This document shows positions 42,208 through 51,118 of a stretch of DNA of 64,000 nucleotides, piece by piece. The DNA lies in NCBI RefSeq assembly GCF_026157105.1, contig NZ_JANPVQ010000001.1, forward strand, positions 985,501 through 1,049,500, written 5' to 3'. Under the pieces are notes generated by a model. It was not told the origin of the DNA. It ran no database searches and saw only the letters and a list, made by a program, of their open reading frames with translations. The translations under genes and the position numbers were made by a program. This DNA comes from Sphingomicrobium marinum (GTDB taxonomy: Bacteria; Pseudomonadota; Alphaproteobacteria; Sphingomonadales; Sphingomonadaceae). Position 1 is the stretch's first letter, and each line of letters begins with the position of its first letter.

Positions 42208-44592
42208 GTGTGGATATTGTCGCAGCAGAACGACGCCCTTGGCGTAACGCACGGTGATGGACCCAGGCCGAGAAAGGCCGAGCGACAGATCAGCCTGAAT
42301 GACATATTCAGTCTGAGGCGGCCGCGGGATTTGATGATGCAGGCCGTGCGCGCGCAGCAGATCGATACGATCCTGCGCCTCGCACCGGTGACCATCGCAA
42401 TCCAGCTATTGTGCGGCGCAGTCCTGCTCGCGGCCTTGTCCTCCAGTGTCGATAGCCGCGAACTGCTGGCCTGGTTCGTCGTAGCCGGCGCCATCTGTGC
42501 GGTGCGTGTCGGACGCGCCTGGAGGCTTCGAAGCGATGCCGAATATGAAAGCCGTGCTCCTGCCACCTTCTTGTCGGCGACCCTGACGGTCGGTTTGCTT
42601 TCGGTTTTCTGGCTGGTCCCGCCGATCCTGTGGTTCGATGATGCCACTTCATCTTCGCAGCTGCTGATGGCCGTGGTCAGCGCGGTGCTGGTAAGCGCGG
42701 GATCGTTGACCTTTATCAGCGTGCCGCCCGCAGCGTTGGCCTACGTCACGGTGACGCTCGCCAGCACGCTCATCATCGCTTTGAAGCTTGAAAACATGCC
42801 GATGGCGGCGCTGACTATTGTCTACGGCCTTGCCGTCATCATTGCGATCATCGCTTCGGCGCGACAGTTTATCGCCAAGACGCGCGCCTCCATCGCGCTC
42901 GAAGAGCAAAGCGAAATCATCACGATATTGCGCGAGTTCGAAGCGTCCGGCTCGGGCGGGCTCTGGGAGCTCGACCATCAGATGCGCCTCGTCAAGTTGA
43001 GCGAGGATCTGGCCAGCCAGATCGGTGCGAGCGCATCGAGCCTGATCGGCATACAGGTGCGCAGCCTGCTCGACCCGCTTAACCGTGTCACCGATCTTTC
43101 GAGCGGGATGCAGGACCTGTTCCGGCACCTGCACGAAGGTACGCCGTTTCGAGACATTGCGATCCCGGGTGTCCGCACCGACCGCTGGTGGGCGGTCAGC
43201 GGGCGCCCAACCCGTGATAGTGGTGGCCGTGTTATCGGCTGGCGCGGGGTCGCATCGGACATCACCGATGTCCGCCTCACCGGTATCGATAGCGTCCGCG
43301 AGGCGCGGCGCGACCCGCTGACCGGCATCGCTAACCGGCTATTGCTGCGCGAACTGCTTGAGGAAATGATCCTCGAAAACCTCGATGACGCCGATCGCGG
43401 GGCGCTGCTGATGGTCGACCTGGATCGATTCAAACTGGTCAATGACACGATGGGGCACGCCATTGGAGATCGCTTGTTGTGCGAAGTGGCCAGGCGTTTC
43501 GAAGACGTAGTAGGCGATGAAGGGCATGTCGGCCGCTTGGGCGGCGACGAATTCGCCGTGGTCTGGCACGGCTCCAATGACGAGGAGACGTTGCGCGGTC
43601 TCGCTGGGCGTCTGATCGAGGAAGTCTCACGCAGCTTCAAGGTCGGCGGGGCAACGCTCAATATCGGCGCGACCGTCGGCATCGCGGCAGGCGGGCGTGA
43701 TGGCAAGCGCGAAAGCAATCTGATGCGTGCAGCCGATCTTGCGCTCTACCAGGCCAAGCGCAGCGGTCGCGGCAAATATGCCTTCTTTACCCAGAAGATG
43801 CTGACGGCCGCGGAAGATTCGCGCCTTCTTGAAAACGACGTGCGCGATGCGCTGACCAAGCGCACCATGCACATCGCCTATCAGCGGATAGTCGATAGCA
43901 AGACGCACGAGACGGTTTGCCGTGAAAGCTTGCTGCGATGGGACCATCCCACGCGCGGCTCGATTTCGCCGCAGAAATTCATTCCGATCATCGAGGATGT
44001 CGGCCTGATCCATCAGATTGGTGCGTGGGTATTGCAGCGCGCCTGCAAGGAAGCGATGAGCTGGCCGGACAAGGCCCGGGTGGCTGTGAACGTGTCGGCA
44101 GCCCAATTGGAAGGCGAAGGCCTTGAAGAGGTTGTGCGCGAGGCGCTCGAAAGCAGTGGGCTCGATCCCGACCGGCTCGAACTTGAAGTGACGGAATCGA
44201 TATTCATCGGTGAAGACGCCGACATGCTGGATTCGCTCGAACGGCTGCGCAAGCTGGGCGTTCGCCTGGTGCTCGACGATTTCGGCAAGGGTTATAGTTC
44301 GCTTGGCTATCTGAGCCGCGCGCATTTTTCCAAGATCAAAATCGACAAGGATTTCGTCCACGGCGCGGCGCGCGGCGAGCGGGATCGGCTGGCGATCGTG
44401 CAGGCCATCCTGGCGCTTTCCGAAGGACTTGGCATCGAAACGACCGCAGAAGGTGTCGAGACCGAACAGGAGATCGACATGCTGACGGCGATGGGCGTGA
44501 CCCAGCTACAGGGATACTATTTCGGGCGACCCGAAAGCATCGAGCCGGACAGCGTGCCCGAGCGGCGATTGGTCCGCCAAAAGGCGAGCTGA
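42208..44592 (+). CDS. Membrane GGDEF-EAL protein (c-di-GMP turnover) with PAS-like segment
   Basis: 794 residues from GTG 42208, with GGAAGAGG three bases upstream. Residues 50-225 contain about six membrane helices. A PAS-like segment follows (F-E-A-S-G-S-G-G-L-W-E-L-D). The GGDEF domain has an intact G-G-D-E-F, but the inhibitory RxxD site expected five residues earlier is replaced by G-D-E-G. The EAL domain retains E-V-T-E, D-D-F-G-K-G and K-I-D-K-D, with E-S-L-L-R-W in place of E-A-L-L-R-W. It can in principle both make and break c-di-GMP; the net direction cannot be told. Confidence 0.92.
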   Translation: MWILSQQNDALGVTHGDGPRPRKAERQISLNDIFSLRRPRDLMMQAVRAQQIDTILRLAPVTIAIQLLCGAVLLAALSSSVDSRELLAWFVVAGAICAVRVGRAWRLRSDAEYESRAPATFLSATLTVGLLSVFWLVPPILWFDDATSSSQLLMAVVSAVLVSAGSLTFISVPPAALAYVTVTLASTLIIALKLENMPMAALTIVYGLAVIIAIIASARQFIAKTRASIALEEQSEIITILREFEASGSGGLWELDHQMRLVKLSEDLASQIGASASSLIGIQVRSLLDPLNRVTDLSSGMQDLFRHLHEGTPFRDIAIPGVRTDRWWAVSGRPTRDSGGRVIGWRGVASDITDVRLTGIDSVREARRDPLTGIANRLLLRELLEEMILENLDDADRGALLMVDLDRFKLVNDTMGHAIGDRLLCEVARRFEDVVGDEGHVGRLGGDEFAVVWHGSNDEETLRGLAGRLIEEVSRSFKVGGATLNIGATVGIAAGGRDGKRESNLMRAADLALYQAKRSGRGKYAFFTQKMLTAAEDSRLLENDVRDALTKRTMHIAYQRIVDSKTHETVCRESLLRWDHPTRGSISPQKFIPIIEDVGLIHQIGAWVLQRACKEAMSWPDKARVAVNVSAAQLEGEGLEEVVREALESSGLDPDRLELEVTESIFIGEDADMLDSLERLRKLGVRLVLDDFGKGYSSLGYLSRAHFSKIKIDKDFVHGAARGERDRLAIVQAILALSEGLGIETTAEGVETEQEIDMLTAMGVTQLQGYYFGRPESIEPDSVPERRLVRQKAS

Positions 44593-44646
44593 CGACCCTC
44601 TTTTCATCGCGGCGAAGTTGGCTATAAGCGCGGCTCGATCACCTGC

Positions 44647-44721
44647 TGGGGTGTAGCCAAGTGGTAAGGCACCGGTTTTTGGTACCGGCATGCGCAGGTT
44701 CGAATCCTGCCACCCCAGCCA
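44647..44721 (+). tRNA. tRNA-Gln (anticodon TTG)
   Basis: 75 bases with encoded CCA: acceptor TGGGGTG/CACCCCA, D-arm, anticodon stem CCGGT/ACCGG with loop TTTTGGT (anticodon TTG), and T-arm GGTTCGAATCC. The 185 bases to the next gene (44722-44906) hold nothing I can support. Confidence 0.97.
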
Positions 44722-44906
44722 CTTCCCGCGACAAGGCGAAGGCAGCGATCGCTCTACCGGACATATTCGCAAAGTGGGGATGTTGGGCGCCGCGTGTCGG
44801 GAACGGCAAAGGCCAAGAGGGAAGCATATTCGCCGGCCGAAGGTGGCAGCATCGCAGCGCCCGCAATCCGACATGCACTTGTCGGCCAATCGCCGTAAGC
44901 TAGACC

Positions 44907-46655
44907 TTATGTCGTAGCGGTCATGCCAAGGCGGTCGCGCGCTTTTTCAATCATCTCCCGGTAGCGCGAATCTTCGCGCAGCGGATCCATGTCGGGATCG
45001 GCATCGCAATGCGTCACCATCGAAGGTGCGCAATTCGCGAAAACGTGGTCGAGAATATTGAGCGCGGCATCCTTGTCCTGCAGGTACATCACCTCCGCAC
45101 AAGCGAGATTATACTGCATAGTCATGTTGTCGGGATCGAGCATATGCGCGCGCTGGATCCATTCTTTGGCACGCTCGCGCTCTCCCAACACGGCCAAAGC
45201 GCACGCGCCATAGCCCAGCGCCGCGCTGTTGGAGGGGTCTTCCTTGAAAGCCTTTTCGGCGCGCTCCTGCACCATTCCTGCGGCACGTTTGAGCCCTTCA
45301 TCGTCCCCGATCGCCTGGTAACACGTCGTCAACATGCCAGCGTCGCGATAGTCGGTATCGTTCATCGACGCGGCCTTGTCGAAGAAGGGGATGGCTTCTT
45401 TCAACTGCTTGTTCCGGAAGAGCAGGAACGCTTTTACCTGGTTGGCTTCAAAATTTTCGGGGTCGCTCTCCAGCGCCTTGTCCACCTCACTCAGGGCCTC
45501 ATCGAAGTTACCGTCAGCGTTGTGGAGAATGGCCTTCACGACATGCGCTTCGGCGAGCCCCGGCTGGAGTTGCAATGCCTTTTCCGTGGCGGGCAAGGGA
45601 TCGACTTCGACGTCGAAATTTTCGCGCAGCTCGGCCTGGGCGTGCGCCATTAGCGCCCATGCTTTTGCATATTCGGGGTCGATGGTGACCGCTTGCTGGC
45701 AGATGCGCACGATCACTTCTTCACGCCGCTTGTCGCCATCATTGCCGCTGATGCGCTGCTGGCGGGCCATGAGATACAGGTTGTAGGCTTCCGAGCTCGA
45801 CGTGCCGCGGGTCTCGATCGCCTTCTTTTCCTGCGGTAGGAGCTGAACCCGCAGCGCATTGACGATGGCTTTCGAGATTTCGTCCTGGATGGCAAAAATG
45901 TCGTCGAGCTCTCGGTCGTAGCGATCCGCCCAGACATGGTCGCCATATTTGCCGTCGATCAGCTGCGCATTGATGCGCACGCGCCCGCCGGCCTTGCGCA
46001 CGCTTCCTTCAAGGACATGACTGACGCCCAGTTGCTGGGCGATCTGTTTGACGTCGATGCCTTTGCCCTTGAACGAAAAGGCCGTGTTGCGCGCGATGAC
46101 CGACAAGGCGGAGACCTTGCTAAGATCGGTGATGATATCTTCGCTGATACCATCGGAGAAATATTCCTGTTCGGCATCGCCGGACATGTTGGTGAAAGGC
46201 AGGACACATACTGCGAGACGGTCGGCACGGGCGCCGGCCGTGGTATCGCGAGCGTCGTCGCCGGCGCGGCCCGCCAGAACCGCCACGCTGCTTTCCACCT
46301 TGATCCATCCGGCAGCCGAGCGATCGCCCATCCAGCCTTTCAGGTCGGCACATTGAATCTGGTTGAAGGGCAAGGGAGGAGTGGATCCGTCTACCGACAA
46401 TTGCACCAATGTTCCGGCCTCGCGGGCGGCATCGGCTTCGGCACGAACCCACTGCGACCGCGCGGCATCGTCCGACCAGATGACGACGACGGCCTTGGCC
46501 GCACGAAGGCGCTCTTCGATGACCTCGCTATAGGAACGGTGCGCAGGTAGTTCGTCGTCGCGCCAGACCGTGTATCCGGCCTCACGCATGGCGTCGGCGA
46601 GCATTTTCGCAATTGGCTCGTTTGGACGAGCGTAGCTGATGAAAATGTCCGACAT
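44907..46655 (-). CDS. TIR domain - TolB_N/FlgO-like domain - TPR protein without membrane helix (paralogue 4)
   Basis: 582 residues from ATG 46655 with AAGGGG upstream. The TIR is at 1-110 (I-F-I-S-Y-A-R-P-N, V-W-R-D-D-E-L, S-Q-W-V-R-A-E-A). Unlike the other three it has Glu35 two residues after Asp33, near where NAD-cleaving TIRs keep their catalytic Glu. There is no hydrophobic helix in the linker 110-145, so the protein is probably soluble. Residues 147-270 fit the TolB_N/FlgO-like consensus best of the four (V-L-P-F-T-N-M-S-G-D, L-E-G-S-V-R-K-A-G, D-I-F-A-I-Q-D-E-I). At least five TPR-like repeats follow. It lies 84 bp downstream of the LOV regulator on the same strand. Confidence 0.87.
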   Translation of the reverse strand: MSDIFISYARPNEPIAKMLADAMREAGYTVWRDDELPAHRSYSEVIEERLRAAKAVVVIWSDDAARSQWVRAEADAAREAGTLVQLSVDGSTPPLPFNQIQCADLKGWMGDRSAAGWIKVESSVAVLAGRAGDDARDTTAGARADRLAVCVLPFTNMSGDAEQEYFSDGISEDIITDLSKVSALSVIARNTAFSFKGKGIDVKQIAQQLGVSHVLEGSVRKAGGRVRINAQLIDGKYGDHVWADRYDRELDDIFAIQDEISKAIVNALRVQLLPQEKKAIETRGTSSSEAYNLYLMARQQRISGNDGDKRREEVIVRICQQAVTIDPEYAKAWALMAHAQAELRENFDVEVDPLPATEKALQLQPGLAEAHVVKAILHNADGNFDEALSEVDKALESDPENFEANQVKAFLLFRNKQLKEAIPFFDKAASMNDTDYRDAGMLTTCYQAIGDDEGLKRAAGMVQERAEKAFKEDPSNSAALGYGACALAVLGERERAKEWIQRAHMLDPDNMTMQYNLACAEVMYLQDKDAALNILDHVFANCAPSMVTHCDADPDMDPLREDSRYREMIEKARDRLGMTATT

Positions 46656-46739
46656 TTGGCCCCTTGCCGTAAGATACGGAGAGCTTTTACCTTGTGTCGG
46701 ACAGTCGACGCAAGGCAGAGAAATAACGCGGGTTAAATT

Positions 46740-47423
46740 TCAGATGCCCGCTTCGACTGCGATGCGCACGAGTTCCGCGCTCGAGCCGAGGCCGAGTTTC
46801 TCCATCGCCAGGCCGCGATGCATCTTCACGGTCTTTTCCGACAGGCCGAGTTCGTAGGCGATCTGTTTGTTCCTCAGGCCATCGGCGACCATTTTCATGA
46901 CTTCGTACTGGCGCGGGCTGAGCGTCTTGACCATCTCGGCCGCTTCGATCCGTCGTTTCATCGTCGGACCGGAAATCTCTTCCTCAAGTTCGACCTGGCT
47001 GCCGACGAAGTAGAGCAACTCGTCTTCCTCGTCATAAATGGGCGCGACGAGCACCGCATTACGAAACGGCGTGCCGTCCTTCTTGTAGTTGAGGATCTCC
47101 ACCAGCACGGGCTTATGATCGCGTACGCCTTCACGGATGCGTTCGGTCAACCATGGCTCGGTTTCGGGGCCAGCGAGGAACCGGCAGTTGCGCCCGAGAA
47201 TCTCGTCTTCGCTATAGCCGGTGAGCTCGATGAAGGGCTTGTTGACCGAAACGATCGGATTGTCGGGCAGCCGCGGGTTGGAAATTACCGAAGCGATCGG
47301 GCTGTGGCGGATGAGCGCGTCGACCCAGTCGGGCGCGCTCACCTCTGACGGCGGCACGCTCGGTGCAGGCGCCTCTTGGGCGCCGATCGGCTCGAAGTCG
47401 CTTCCCATAACGGCAATATTCAT
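46740..47423 (-). CDS. LOV-HTH blue-light transcription factor, EL222-like
   Basis: 227 residues from ATG 47423. The LOV core reads G-R-N-C-R-F-L-A-G, with the Cys that forms the flavin adduct, then [13 protein letters not shown] and a G-S-Q-V-E strand. A LuxR-type HTH follows: L-S-P-R-Q-Y-E-V-M, then [12 protein letters not shown]. The order and wording closely match EL222 of Erythrobacter litoralis, which dimerises and binds DNA after blue light. FMN is the expected cofactor. The best neighbouring target candidate is the TIR gene directly downstream (inference). Confidence 0.93.
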   Translation of the reverse strand: MNIAVMGSDFEPIGAQEAPAPSVPPSEVSAPDWVDALIRHSPIASVISNPRLPDNPIVSVNKPFIELTGYSEDEILGRNCRFLAGPETEPWLTERIREGVRDHKPVLVEILNYKKDGTPFRNAVLVAPIYDEEDELLYFVGSQVELEEEISGPTMKRRIEAAEMVKTLSPRQYEVMKMVADGLRNKQIAYELGLSEKTVKMHRGLAMEKLGLGSSAELVRIAVEAGI

Positions 47424-47493
47424 ATCGCCATTACGCTCGAAGAACGCAAATGTTTCCGTTGCGGAACAGGACGGAGGGCCCCATTCTGCCCTC

Positions 47494-48609
47494 ATGACAG
47501 GTCCGCTATCCGGCGTGAGAATCATCGAATTGGCAGGCATCGGCCCCGGGCCGTTCGCTGCCATGATGCTGGCCGATCACGGCGCCGAGGTCATTCGCAT
47601 TGAGAAGGACGGCCTGCTGCATTTGCCGGGAGATCCGCAATATCGCGGCCGCCGCGGGATCAAGCTGGACCTGAAGCGCGAGGTGGCGCGCGCGGCATTT
47701 CTCAAGCTGGTCGCGACCGCCGATGCATTGATCGATCCCTACCGCCCCGGAAAGCTCGAGGCGCTGGGACTGGGGCCCGGGGCGCTACATGCGGTCAATC
47801 CCGCGCTCGTCATCGGGCGCGTTACCGGTTGGGGGCAGCATGGTCCGATGGCCCAGCGCGCCGGTCATGATATCAATTATCTGGCCATTTCCGGGCTGTT
47901 GCATGGCATGGGGGAGGCTGGCGGACGCCCGCTGCCGCCGTCCAATCTCGTTGCAGACTACGGCGCCGGCGCGATGATGCTGGCGTTCGCGATGGCCGCG
48001 TCGCTGCGCGAGGTCGCAGCAGGCACGGAGAAGGGGCGGGTCATCGACTGCGCGATGAGCGAAGAATCGGCCTTGCTCGGCACCTTTCTGTATTCGCTGC
48101 ACAATGCAGGCCTGCTGCACGACCAGCGAGAGGCCGGGCTGCTCGACGGCGGGTCAGGCCTGTATGGGACCTACGAGACCGCCGATGGCAAATGGCTGGC
48201 GGTCGGCGCGATGGAACCACAATTTCGTGCGCGGCTGCTCGACGGGCTGGGGCTGGCGGGGGACGAGCGGTTCGAAGACACGCTCGACGATGCCCACTGG
48301 CCCGCGCAAAAACATGTCATCGCCGAAACGATCGCGTCGCGCCCGCTGCAGCATTGGCTCGACTTGTTCGAGGATGTCGATGCCTGCGTGACGCCTGTCC
48401 TGACAAAGGGAGAGGCGCCGTCGCATCCGCATAATGTCGCGCGGTGGACGTTCTACGAACATGAAATGGGGCCGATGCCCGCGCCGGCACCGCGCTATGG
48501 CAAGGCGCCATTACGGCCCGCGCAAGACGGCGAGGGCGGCGCAGCGCTTCTGCGCGAGCTTGGGTATGATGGGGCGGCGATTGCCGACATCTTGGGAGAG
48601 GCCGAATGA
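47494..48609 (+). CDS. Family III CoA-transferase / alpha-methylacyl-CoA racemase-like (CaiB)
   Basis: 371 residues from ATG 47494. [17 protein letters not shown] and [11 protein letters not shown] are the family hallmarks. Asp in V-A-D-Y-G-A-G corresponds to the catalytic aspartate. [10 protein letters not shown] follows the usual racemase pattern, so AMACR activity on branched acyl-CoA is the first guess; a CoA-transferase remains possible. It overlaps the aminotransferase start by ATGA and is divergent from the LOV gene. Confidence 0.88.
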   Translation: MTGPLSGVRIIELAGIGPGPFAAMMLADHGAEVIRIEKDGLLHLPGDPQYRGRRGIKLDLKREVARAAFLKLVATADALIDPYRPGKLEALGLGPGALHAVNPALVIGRVTGWGQHGPMAQRAGHDINYLAISGLLHGMGEAGGRPLPPSNLVADYGAGAMMLAFAMAASLREVAAGTEKGRVIDCAMSEESALLGTFLYSLHNAGLLHDQREAGLLDGGSGLYGTYETADGKWLAVGAMEPQFRARLLDGLGLAGDERFEDTLDDAHWPAQKHVIAETIASRPLQHWLDLFEDVDACVTPVLTKGEAPSHPHNVARWTFYEHEMGPMPAPAPRYGKAPLRPAQDGEGGAALLRELGYDGAAIADILGEAE

Positions 48610-49754
48610 ACCCGCTCTACGAGGCGATGTCGGTCAGCGTGTTCGAACGCATGAGCCGCGCCGCTGCCCAACATGACGCCGTGAACCTGGGCCAGGGCTT
48701 TCCCGACTTCGGATGGCCCGAGCCGGTGCTCGAAAAAGCTGCCGCGGCGCTGCAGGGTTACAACCAGTACGCACCGTCGCGCGGCTTGCCCGTCCTGCGG
48801 CAGGCGATTGCCGATCATTACCGGCGCCATTTCGGGCAGGAACTGAGTCCGGACCATATCACGGTCACGAGCGGTGCGACCGAAGCGCTGGGCGCTGCCA
48901 TTCTTGCCGCAGGGTCGCCCGGCGACGAGGTCATCCTCTTCGCGCCGGCTTATGATTGCTATGCGCCGATGGTGCGCAGGGCCGGCGGCACGCCCGTCGA
49001 GGTAAAGCTGGCAGCGCCTGAATTTGTGCTCGACACCGATGCCATCGCGCACGCCGTGAGCGACAAGACGCGCGCGATCATCCTCACCAATCCGCACAAT
49101 CCGACCGGGCGGCTCTATCGCACCTCCGAACTACAGGTGATTGCGGATATCGCGGTCGCGCATGATTTGATCGTGATATCCGACGAAGTGTGGGAACATC
49201 TGTTGCTCGACGGGCAGCAATTCGTTCCGCTGGCCACGCTTCCCGGCATGGCGGAGCGCACGATCAAGACGGGTTCGGCCGGCAAGATTTTCTCGCTCAC
49301 CGGCTGGAAGATCGGGTGGATCGTCGCCGATCCCGCGCTGGGCGAGGTCGTGGCGCGGGCGCACCAGTTCCTTACCTTCTCCAGCGCGCCCAATCTTCAG
49401 GAGGCGGTCGCCTTCGGGCTCGGACAAGACCAGTGGATTGCACCGATGCAGCAGCGCTTTGCGCGGGCGCGAGACCGGCTGACCAACGGGCTCGAATATG
49501 CCGGCTATAGTGTGATCCGTCCTGAAGCGACCTATTTCCTGGCTGTCGATCTGGCTGCCTCGGGGATTGATGCCGACGATGAAGCCTTCGCCATGCGAGC
49601 CGTCAAAGAAGCGGGCGTCGCCGTCGTGCCGATGTCGGCCTTTACCGAAGTCGGACCGGAGACGCATCTGGTACGCCTTTGCTTCGCCAAACAGGATGCG
49701 ACCATCGATGCCGGTATCGAAGCCATGGGCCGAGCCCGCAATCTATTGGCGTAA
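48606..49754 (+). CDS. Class I pyridoxal-phosphate aminotransferase (methionine/kynurenine type)
   Basis: 382 residues. N-L-G-Q-G-F-P-D-F, Y-N-Q-Y-A-P-S-R-G, N-P-H-N-P-T-G and the PLP lysine in S-A-G-K-I-F-S-L-T-G-W-K identify the YbdL/kynurenine aminotransferase subgroup. The conserved Arg of the C-terminus that binds the carboxylate is present in L-V-R-L-C-F. It probably acts on methionine, glutamine or aromatic amino acids. Coupled to the CoA-transferase-like gene by ATGA. Confidence 0.9.
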   Translation: MNPLYEAMSVSVFERMSRAAAQHDAVNLGQGFPDFGWPEPVLEKAAAALQGYNQYAPSRGLPVLRQAIADHYRRHFGQELSPDHITVTSGATEALGAAILAAGSPGDEVILFAPAYDCYAPMVRRAGGTPVEVKLAAPEFVLDTDAIAHAVSDKTRAIILTNPHNPTGRLYRTSELQVIADIAVAHDLIVISDEVWEHLLLDGQQFVPLATLPGMAERTIKTGSAGKIFSLTGWKIGWIVADPALGEVVARAHQFLTFSSAPNLQEAVAFGLGQDQWIAPMQQRFARARDRLTNGLEYAGYSVIRPEATYFLAVDLAASGIDADDEAFAMRAVKEAGVAVVPMSAFTEVGPETHLVRLCFAKQDATIDAGIEAMGRARNLLA

Positions 49755-49810
49755 GCCGCAAAGATGTCCGATAAGGGCAGACAATGACCCAAGCGCCGCG
49801 GCGAAGCCAA

Positions 49811-50602
49811 CTAGAGGCGAAGTGTTTCCCATTCCTGCATCCAGTCGCGCTGCCAGTCCGGTAGCGCGGCGGCGTCCAATGGTCTGCCGATGCGGTAGCC
49901 CTGCGCCAGGTCGCACCCCAAAGCCTTCATGAGCGAGAGCTGGGCGTCATTCTCGATGCCCTCGGCAGTGGCGGACAAGCCGAGCCCGTGCGCCAGACCG
50001 ATCATCGCTTCGACAATGACGCGGCTGTCCATCGAGCGCTCCGCATCGCGCACGAAGAAACGGTCGATCTTGAGCTCGGTAAAGGGCAGCATCCGCAGCA
50101 ATTTGAGCGTCGAGTAGCCGGTGCCGAAATCGTCGATGGCGAGCCCGATCCCCTTGATGCGAAACCGGGTCAGCGTATCCATCAGGTTGATCAGCGTCTG
50201 CGTCGAGCCTTCGGTAAGCTCGAGCACGAGACAGGAGGCTGGCACGCCATATTCTGCGGTCTTGGCTTCGACGAGATCGGGGAAGTCGAGCGCCTCAAGA
50301 CTGCGCGCCGAGATATTGAAGGCAAGTTCGCATTCGATGCCCTGGTCGGTCCACTCGCGCCATTGGCGGAAAGCCGTGTCGAGACCCCAGCGGGTGAGGC
50401 TGTCGATCAGCCCGTTTTCTTCGGCCAGCGGGATAAAACGATCGGGGCCGATTGTGCCATGAACCTCATCGTCCCAGCGGATCAGCGCTTCCACCCGGCG
50501 TAATTTGCCGTCCGACAGGCTGACTTTGGGTTGGTAGCAATAGCGCAGCGCATCGGTGCCGATGGCCGCTTCGAGGCGGTCGAGCAGCGCGTCGTCGTTC
50601 AA
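49811..50602 (-). CDS. EAL-domain c-di-GMP phosphodiesterase
   Basis: 263 residues, a single EAL domain. All catalytic positions look intact: E-A-L-I-R-W (Glu38), N-I-S-A, E-L-T-E, I-D-D-F-G-T-G-Y-S, K-I-D-R-F and A-E-G-I-E. It should cleave c-di-GMP to pGpG. The start overlaps the end of the receiver gene by ATGA, so the receiver protein probably controls it in trans. Resembles response-regulator-associated EAL proteins of the RocR/VieA type split into two chains. Confidence 0.92.
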   Translation of the reverse strand: MNDDALLDRLEAAIGTDALRYCYQPKVSLSDGKLRRVEALIRWDDEVHGTIGPDRFIPLAEENGLIDSLTRWGLDTAFRQWREWTDQGIECELAFNISARSLEALDFPDLVEAKTAEYGVPASCLVLELTEGSTQTLINLMDTLTRFRIKGIGLAIDDFGTGYSTLKLLRMLPFTELKIDRFFVRDAERSMDSRVIVEAMIGLAHGLGLSATAEGIENDAQLSLMKALGCDLAQGYRIGRPLDAAALPDWQRDWMQEWETLRL

Positions 50603-50997
50603 AGTCTCTCGCGTACCTGGGCGAGCAGCAATTCAACGTCTTCGAGCCTGGTTGGCTTGCCCAGTGGGCCGATCATGTCGAGGCCCAGCTCTTCGCCGAG
50701 GCGAAAGGCGCTGTCGAGCACCCGGCGATCGAAACCAGAAATGATCAGGATGGGCTGGGAAGCGTTTTCATCCGCAAGAAAACGCAGCAGTTCGACACCG
50801 TCCATGCCGGGCATGCCTAGGTCGATCGCCACCATTTGGGGCGGTTCGGCACGAAAACGAGCGCGGAAATCTTCATGATCCTTGGCGATGACGGGTTCGA
50901 ATTCGCTGATCCGCGCGGCGTCGGCAATAAAGGCGGCCAGCGCCGGCTCGTCATCGATCAACAAGATGTGGGGCTTCTTGCCCGTGTCGCTTCCCAT
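50599..50997 (-). CDS. Single-domain response regulator (receiver)
   Basis: 132 residues from ATG 50997. The receiver fold is complete: acidic pair L-I-D-D-E, phospho-acceptor Asp59 in V-A-I-D-L-G-M-P-G-M-D-G, Ser in I-I-S-G, and Lys in L-G-K-P. No output domain is present. Its stop overlaps the EAL gene start (ATGA), so the two chains are probably made together and may interact. No cognate kinase adjoins; the HWE-type kinase at 5.9 kb is one candidate (speculative). Confidence 0.9.
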   Translation of the reverse strand: MGSDTGKKPHILLIDDEPALAAFIADAARISEFEPVIAKDHEDFRARFRAEPPQMVAIDLGMPGMDGVELLRFLADENASQPILIISGFDRRVLDSAFRLGEELGLDMIGPLGKPTRLEDVELLLAQVRERL

Positions 50998-51118
50998 ATA
51001 GCCGCGGACAATAATCGTCCCTTCCGCAATGGCCAGCAAAAAAGGTCAATGGAAACGGGATTTTAACCCCTGGAGCCCTATGGCTGGCAGTCTGTAGGTC
51101 TTTCGTGGGGAGAACGCC

